A stretch of DNA of 64,000 nt from Caulobacter flavus. GTDB taxonomy: Bacteria; Pseudomonadota; Alphaproteobacteria; Caulobacterales; Caulobacteraceae. The DNA lies in assembly GCF_003722335.1 (NCBI RefSeq), contig NZ_CP026100.1, forward strand, positions 682,001 through 746,000. The letters run 5' to 3'. Of this stretch, positions 59,292 to 64,000 are shown in pieces. How positions within the stretch are numbered: the stretch's first letter is position 1; each line of letters opens with the position of its first letter. The position numbers and the translations under genes were made by a program. Under the pieces are notes generated by a model that did no database searches, had not been told where the DNA came from, and worked only from the letters and a program-made list of their open reading frames with translations.

Positions 59292-60983
59292 TTAGTTCCC
59301 GTCTTCCAGCAGGCGCCGCGCGATGACCTGAGCCTGGATCTCGCCGGCCCCCTCGAAGATGTTGAGGATGCGGGCGTCGGCCAGCAGGCGGCTGGCGGCG
59401 TACTCCATGGCGAAGCCGTTGCCGCCGTGGATCTGCAGGGCGTTGTCGGCGGCGGCCCAGGCGACGCGGGCGGCGACCAGCTTGGCCATGCCGGCCTCCA
59501 GGTCGCAGCGCTTGCCCTCGTCCTTCTGGCGGGCGGCGAAATAGGTCAGCTGGCGCACGCCCATGATCTCGGCCGCCATCATGGCCAGCTTGTTGTGCAC
59601 CCGGGGGAAGGCGAAGATCGCATCGCCGAACTGCTTGCGGTCCAGCGCGTAGGAAAGGCCTGTCTCCAGCGCCGCCTGGGCCACGCCCACGGCGCGCGCG
59701 GCCGTCTGGATGCGGGCGCTCTCGAAGGTGGCCATCAGCTGCTTGAAGCCATGGCCGGGCGCGCCGCCCAGCAGGTTCTCCTTGGGCACGGAAAAGCCGT
59801 CGAAGCCCAGCTCGTATTCCTTCATGCCGCGATAGCCGATGACGCCGATCTCGCCGCCGCTCATGCCGTCGGCCGGAAAGTCGTCGCCCTCGACGCCGCG
59901 CGGCTTGGGCGCCAGCAGCATCGACAGGCCGCGATAGTCGCTGGTGGCCGGATCGGTGCGGACCAGCAGGGTCATGACGTCGGCGCGGGCGGCGTGGGTG
60001 ATCCAGGTCTTGTTCCCGGTCACCACGTAGCGGTCGCCCTCCAGCACGGCGCGGGTGCGCAAGCTGCCCAGGTCAGAGCCGGTGTTGGGCTCGGTGAACA
60101 CCGCCGTCGGCAGGATTTCGGCGCTGGCGATCCTGGGCAGCCAGTACTGCTTCTGCGCCTGCGTGCCGCCGGTCAGGATCAGCTCGCCGGCGATCTCCGA
60201 GCGGGTGGCCAGCGAGCCGACGCCGATCCAGGCCCGCGACAGTTCTTCAGAAACCACGCACATGGCGGTCTTGCCCATGCCGCTGCCGCCGTATTCTTCC
60301 GGGATGGTCAGGCCGAAGACGCCCAGTTCGCCCAGTTCCTGAACGAGTTCGATCGGGATCAGCTCGTCCTTAAGGTGCCAGTCGTGGGCGAAGGGCGTGA
60401 CCTTCTCCTCGGCGAAGGCGTGGAACTGGTCGCGGATCATCTCGAAGGTCTCGTCGAGACCGGTGTGCTCCAGGGTCGGACGGCCGCGCGCCTCGGCCAG
60501 GCGCTGGGCGACGCGAGTCTTCACGCCTTGCGTGCCGCCCTCGACCATCAGCTTCATGATGCCGTTGGAGAACAGGCGGTTCATCACCGCGCGGTCGGTG
60601 ACCAGGTGGGCGGGGCGGACGATCTCGCCCTGGTTCATCGGCACGCCGCCGATCAGCTGGGCGGCGTATTCGGAGAACAGCAGCTGGGCCAGCAGGGCCT
60701 CGATCTCGCCGAACCGGCCCTCGCCTTCCAACCGCTCGGCCCAGCCGGCGACCTGGTTCATCAGCTCGGCATAGGCCGCGTACCAGCCGAAGCCGTGCAC
60801 GGCGTGCTGCTGGGCGTCGGCCAGCTTGCGGTCGATCTTGCCGTCGGCGCCGGCGATGGCGGCCTTCACTGCGGGCCTGGCCTCGGCGACGAAGGTCTGG
60901 GCCGAGGTCGCCGCCTCGCGCAGCAGCCCCGTCAGGCCTGGAAGGATCAGGGACGTGGATTCCTTGGCGACCGCCTCGGTCAT
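59292..60983 (-). CDS. mcd: (2S)-Methylsuccinyl-CoA dehydrogenase (acyl-CoA dehydrogenase family)
   Basis: FAD enzyme of 563 aa from ATG 60983 (MTEAVAKEST). It oxidises (2S)-methylsuccinyl-CoA to mesaconyl-CoA in the ethylmalonyl-CoA pathway. An N-terminal extra domain of about 150 residues, unusual for acyl-CoA dehydrogenases but typical of Mcd, precedes the core. Core motifs are GVFGLTIPEEYGGSGMGK, TAVFTEPNTGSDLGSLRT, VTGNKTWITHA and a C-terminal ARILNIFEGAGEIQ with the catalytic Glu in FEG. ecm at 41.2 kb makes its substrate. Assignment rests on the extra domain plus context; another long-N acyl-CoA dehydrogenase cannot be excluded. Confidence 0.82.
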   Translation of the reverse strand: MTEAVAKESTSLILPGLTGLLREAATSAQTFVAEARPAVKAAIAGADGKIDRKLADAQQHAVHGFGWYAAYAELMNQVAGWAERLEGEGRFGEIEALLAQLLFSEYAAQLIGGVPMNQGEIVRPAHLVTDRAVMNRLFSNGIMKLMVEGGTQGVKTRVAQRLAEARGRPTLEHTGLDETFEMIRDQFHAFAEEKVTPFAHDWHLKDELIPIELVQELGELGVFGLTIPEEYGGSGMGKTAMCVVSEELSRAWIGVGSLATRSEIAGELILTGGTQAQKQYWLPRIASAEILPTAVFTEPNTGSDLGSLRTRAVLEGDRYVVTGNKTWITHAARADVMTLLVRTDPATSDYRGLSMLLAPKPRGVEGDDFPADGMSGGEIGVIGYRGMKEYELGFDGFSVPKENLLGGAPGHGFKQLMATFESARIQTAARAVGVAQAALETGLSYALDRKQFGDAIFAFPRVHNKLAMMAAEIMGVRQLTYFAARQKDEGKRCDLEAGMAKLVAARVAWAAADNALQIHGGNGFAMEYAASRLLADARILNIFEGAGEIQAQVIARRLLEDGN

Positions 60984-61135
60984 GCTCGTTAGCTCCCCTG
61001 CGCCGTACTTATGTTTTCCGGCACTGTGATCTCTTTCGCACCTGCGAGCAATGCGGCGACGCAGCATGGGGTTGCGCGAGATCGGGATCGGGGAAGGCGG
61101 GCGCCCGCTCCTTCAAAGGGCGGGCGCCGGGGTCG

Positions 61136-62557
61136 TCAGTTCGGGTCGGAATTGCCCGCCAGCGCCCACGAGAAGTCGGCGTGGGTGTTGCTGGTCGTGA
61201 AGTAGAGCGGGTCGCTGAAGAACGCGATCGGCTTCTTGTAGTCGGCCGGATAGGGCGGCGTGCCAGAGGCGACGATCACCGCCACCCCGTGGCAGCTCAT
61301 GCAGTTGGAGGTGATGCCGGCCGGGATGCCGGTGCTGGTCTCCAGGTAGGGGTTGAAGCAGACGGTCATGGTCGAGCCGCCCTGGGTGGTCGTCTGATCG
61401 TAGGCCGTGCAGGTGGCGTAGTTGGTCCACGGCCCGGTCAGGCTGGCCGGCTGGCCCTGCTTGCTGCCCGGGAAGCCGTTCGGGGTGTCGGCGCCCGGCT
61501 GCCACCAGAAGGTCTGCCAGGTCCAGAACGGGATTTCCTTGGAGTTGACGTGCATGGCCTGCAGCACGGCGAAGTCGCCCGCCACCGCCGCCTGGTCGCC
61601 GGTCAGGCCGTTGGCGGTGTTGTAGTCCTGGGCTTCCGCGGCGCTGAGCTTGACCGAGTAGAAGGTGCTCATCGGCGCCCACAGGAACGTCTTGCAGGGG
61701 CCCGGGTCGCGGATGCTGGCGATCTCGCGCGGGGTGGCCGGGCGCACCGGACCCTGGCCGGCCGGCGCCACCAGCACGCAGGTGGTCCAGGTCTGGGGCT
61801 CGGGGTTTTGGGCGTTGGTCGAGGCCGACGGCCCCTGCCACAGCGGCTGGACGGTCAGCCCCTTGGCGTGGACCAGGCCGAACACCGGCTTCAGCTCGAT
61901 GCCGCGCACCGGGAAGTCCTGCACGCCGCGATCCTGCGGGGTCGTGCCCTGCGGCCAGGAGGCGTTCAGCTTCTGCATGTCGCTGGTGCTGGAATAGCGG
62001 TACGAGGCGCCGCCGGGCCCCGGATGCGAGGCGTCCAGGAAGGTCGCGGCCTCGGGGCTGAACTTGTTGAACGAGGTCACCGTGGTGTCGAACTTGGCGG
62101 GCGTGATGCCGCCGCGACCGTGGTGGAACTGGTTGGGCTGCTGGAAGACGCGCAGCTTGCGCGGCGCGGCCACGCGCTGGGCCACCGTCGTGGTGGTCGC
62201 GGCGGTCGCCGCTCCGGCCGGCGGGGCGGGCGGGAAGACGTCGGCCGTGCCGGCCCAGGTTTCCCAGATCGGCAGCGACTGGCCGTTGAACGACTGGCCC
62301 GACGGCTGGGCCATGGCCTGCCAGAGCTGCCAGGCGTGGTTGCGCATCGCGGCCGTGTCGGCGTTGGCGATCCAGCCGTTGATCGTGGCGGCGGCCACCG
62401 GGTAGTTCGGCGTGGTCGGCAGCGGCACCGGCGTGATGACGGCGACGTCCAGCAGCGCCTCGGGCTTGGGCGCGGATGCTTCCGGCGCCTTGTCGCAGCC
62501 GGCCAGCCCGGCGCACAGCGCGACGGTCGCGGCCGTCGCAATCGCGATCTTCCTCAT
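61136..62557 (-). CDS. Lipoprotein with one CxxCH motif
   Basis: Protein of 473 aa from ATG 62557. The lipobox is LAGC. The mature part is rich in Trp, Pro and Thr, with long beta-like stretches (NGWIANADTAAMRNHAWQLWQAMAQ, IWETWAGTADVFPP) and one haem-type motif near the C-terminus, SNCMSCHGVAVI. I do not recognise a named family; similar proteins are annotated as cytochrome c family. It is monocistronic, after a 152-bp gap from mcd. Confidence 0.75.
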   Translation of the reverse strand: MRKIAIATAATVALCAGLAGCDKAPEASAPKPEALLDVAVITPVPLPTTPNYPVAAATINGWIANADTAAMRNHAWQLWQAMAQPSGQSFNGQSLPIWETWAGTADVFPPAPPAGAATAATTTTVAQRVAAPRKLRVFQQPNQFHHGRGGITPAKFDTTVTSFNKFSPEAATFLDASHPGPGGASYRYSSTSDMQKLNASWPQGTTPQDRGVQDFPVRGIELKPVFGLVHAKGLTVQPLWQGPSASTNAQNPEPQTWTTCVLVAPAGQGPVRPATPREIASIRDPGPCKTFLWAPMSTFYSVKLSAAEAQDYNTANGLTGDQAAVAGDFAVLQAMHVNSKEIPFWTWQTFWWQPGADTPNGFPGSKQGQPASLTGPWTNYATCTAYDQTTTQGGSTMTVCFNPYLETSTGIPAGITSNCMSCHGVAVIVASGTPPYPADYKKPIAFFSDPLYFTTSNTHADFSWALAGNSDPN

Positions 62558-62806
62558 GGGTCGTCCCCTCCCCGACGCGGTGTTGCGGGCCGCGCCATCG
62601 ACGCATCCTAGCGCAAGCGCGCATCCGAAGGTTGTGAATTTGCGCACCACGACTTCGGAGAGGGTCGCCGGGCCTGTTTCGAAAAAATTCCAACATGAAC
62701 GAAATCTGTCGAACGACCTGACGGCCCGGTTCAGCTTCGACCTGCGATCTTGCGTCTCACGGGGCCGACGGCTCCGAACCAATCACAGGGACGAAGGACT
62801 ATCGCC

Positions 62807-63394
62807 ATGCAAAAGACCAACGACATCAAGAAGATGGGCAAGACGATCGGCCTGACCATCGCCGCCGCCGCCACCGCCTTCACCATGGCCTCGGCCCCCG
62901 CCGCCAACGCGGTCGAACAGCGCCTGGGCGGCGTCGTCGGCTGCAACGCCTCGGGCAAGAAGCAGGAAACCGGCGCCGTGATCGGCGGCCTGCTGGGCGC
63001 CGTCGCCGGCTCGCAGCTGGCCAAGAACGAGCGCGGCGCGGGCACCGCCATCGGCGCGGTCGTCGGCGCGGGCGCCGGCTCCTACGTCGGCTGCAGCATG
63101 CAGAAGAAGGAAGCCTCGCGCGACGTCGGCGGCTCGTACAAGACCAGCAACGGCATCAAGGTCTCGCACAACGTCGACTCCGCGCCGATGACCAAGATCA
63201 GCGGCAAGTACGTCGCCCGCTCGAACCTGAACCTTCGCGCCTCGGCCTCGACCAGCGGCATGCGCGTCGGCTCGGTCGTCGCCGGCGAGACCTTCCAGGC
63301 CCTGGGCCGCACCAGCGACGGCCGCTGGATCCTGGTCGGCCAGAACGGCGTCGGCGTCGGCTACGTCTCCAGCGCCTACGTCTACCGCGCCTAA
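62807..63394 (+). CDS. SH3-domain and glycine-zipper envelope protein
   Basis: Protein of 195 aa with a signal peptide (to ANAVE). A glycine-zipper segment of the Rickettsia 17-kDa antigen type occupies about 52-90 (GAVIGGLLGAVAGSQL, GTAIGAVVGAGAGSYVG). A bacterial SH3 domain (RSNLNLRASASTSGMRVGSVV ... WILVGQNGVGVGYVSSAYV) ends the protein. This set fits an outer-membrane or peptidoglycan-facing protein. A strong terminator follows 55 bp after the stop. Confidence 0.87.
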   Translation: MQKTNDIKKMGKTIGLTIAAAATAFTMASAPAANAVEQRLGGVVGCNASGKKQETGAVIGGLLGAVAGSQLAKNERGAGTAIGAVVGAGAGSYVGCSMQKKEASRDVGGSYKTSNGIKVSHNVDSAPMTKISGKYVARSNLNLRASASTSGMRVGSVVAGETFQALGRTSDGRWILVGQNGVGVGYVSSAYVYRA

Positions 63395-63448
63395 CACCCG
63401 AGTTCGGGGCGCGCTCCCCAACCCCCGTCCCCGCGCGCTCCGTGCGAG

Positions 63449-63479
63449 CCCGCCTGGTCCCCCGACCAGGCGGGTTTTT
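63449..63479 (+). terminator. Rho-independent terminator of the SH3-domain gene
   Basis: A perfect eleven-pair stem CCCGCCTGGTC/GACCAGGCGGG with a four-C loop and TTTTT. Confidence 0.92.
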
Positions 63480-63502
63480 CGCGTGGGCCGCCAATCCGCC
63501 AA

Positions 63503-63539
63503 TCCCGTCATTCCCGCCACGAGGGCGGGAATGACGGGA
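63503..63539. repeat. Palindromic intergenic repeat, family B copy 2
   Basis: TCCCGTCATTCCCGCC and GGCGGGAATGACGGGA around a five-base centre; same element as at 3924-3962. Confidence 0.8.
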
Positions 63540-63567
63540 AGAAAAGGGAGAGCGCTAGCCAACTCCC

Positions 63568-64000
63568 TCACCCCAGCGCGCTGACGCCGCCCAGCCAGGT
63601 CTGCCAGACGATCACGAAGCCGCCGTGCAGCAGCACCGCCGGCCACAGCGAGCCGGTGCGCAGCCGCGTCAGGGCGCAGGCCAGGCCGAGGATCGCCGTG
63701 CACAGCAGGAAATCCCAGCGCAGGAACATCGTCGCGTGCGGCAGGAAGGTCAGGGTCTCGAACGGATGCCAGGCCACGTAGAGCGCGGTGGAGACGGCGA
63801 CCCATAGCCAGAGCCGCCGGGTCTCGTCGCGCCCGGGCAGCAGCAGGGCGCGGAACGGGATCTCCTCGCCCAGCGCCGGGATGATCCACACCGTCAGCAG
63901 CCGCAGCGGCAGGCCGGGCGCGGCGTCGGTCAGGCGATAGAGGCCGGTCGAAAAGCCGATGGCGGTCATCGCCGCGCCGCAGGCCAGGGCGACCAGCGCG
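63568..64000 (-). CDS. CPBP-family intramembrane protease (5' end outside window)
   Basis: Membrane protein related to the CAAX prenyl protease 2 / bacteriocin-processing family. The frame is open to the window edge (ALVALACGAAM before ATG 63969), so the start is probably further out. The catalytic motif EExxxR is visible in PALGEEIPFRALLLP, followed by WVAVSTALYVAWHPFETL with the family His and a later LLHGGFVIVW. At least three hydrophobic spans are seen. Role unknown; family members process peptides or act in immunity and stress. Confidence 0.85.
   Translation of the reverse strand, partial: ALVALACGAAMTAIGFSTGLYRLTDAAPGLPLRLLTVWIIPALGEEIPFRALLLPGRDETRRLWLWVAVSTALYVAWHPFETLTFLPHATMFLRWDFLLCTAILGLACALTRLRTGSLWPAVLLHGGFVIVWQTWLGGVSALG

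Overview
The window reads as a chromosomal segment of a Caulobacter-type alphaproteobacterium (order Caulobacterales). The base composition is very GC-rich with strong G/C in third codon positions. The gene set fits that group: CpdR with its phosphorylated Asp51, a stand-alone motA, a sigma-32 of Caulobacter length, an OmpA-family protein with a poly-proline linker, a very large RTX protein, and families of GC-rich palindromic intergenic repeats. The species cannot be fixed from the sequence alone.

Layout. 1-5 kb: the 3' part of a bacteriophytochrome kinase, a DUF805 membrane protein, rpoH with a double palindrome upstream, and a DUF3850 protein. 4-10 kb: a decayed antitoxin-like ORF, a hydrolase/MFS pair, motA, a small lipoprotein and an mnmC whose 5' end is frameshifted. 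10-14 kb: the OmpA protein, about 690 bp without a gene, and an MFS/AraC pair. 14-22 kb: a 6-kb RTX gene, a small partner gene and the fused, frameshifted remains of a type I secretion system (HlyB N-terminus joined to HlyD C-terminus), ending at the 3' side of tRNA-Val(GAC). 22-26 kb: cpdR, N-formylglutamate amidohydrolase, a strong small-RNA candidate and typA. 26-33 kb: a TonB-dependent receptor, a sorbosone-dehydrogenase-like lipoprotein, a GlsB/YeaQ protein and an aminotransferase. 33-35 kb: three neighbouring genes that each carry one or two single-base frameshifts. 35-41 kb: a Rieske oxygenase - extradiol dioxygenase - acetamidase - AraC group facing a TauD-like dioxygenase, then an SDR and a VOC protein. 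41-64 kb: ethylmalonyl-CoA mutase, transporters, two-component proteins, an SDR, a GH2 glycosidase, cytochrome-like proteins, PduO-type adenosyltransferase with a twin-TM partner, a small helical protein plus two TetR regulators, an HWE kinase, a methylsuccinyl-CoA dehydrogenase and, at the edge, a CPBP protease.

Functional links. Ethylmalonyl-CoA mutase (41.2 kb), methylsuccinyl-CoA dehydrogenase (59.3-61.0 kb) and cobalamin adenosyltransferase (55.3 kb) all serve the ethylmalonyl-CoA route and its B12 cofactor. RpoH, TypA, the GlsB protein and CpdR cover stress response and regulated proteolysis. The TonB receptor, sorbosone dehydrogenase-like protein and GH2 enzyme point to an oligotroph scavenging plant-derived carbon.

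The most notable unlisted items are the ~83-nt sRNA candidate on the minus strand at 23808-23890, the collapsed type I secretion locus beside an almost intact RTX gene, the tandem TetR-type palindromes in front of rpoH, and a 10-bp palindromic core shared by the sRNA and GH2 upstream regions. Several frameshifts are single-base losses in G/C runs, so sequencing error and true gene decay cannot be separated here.
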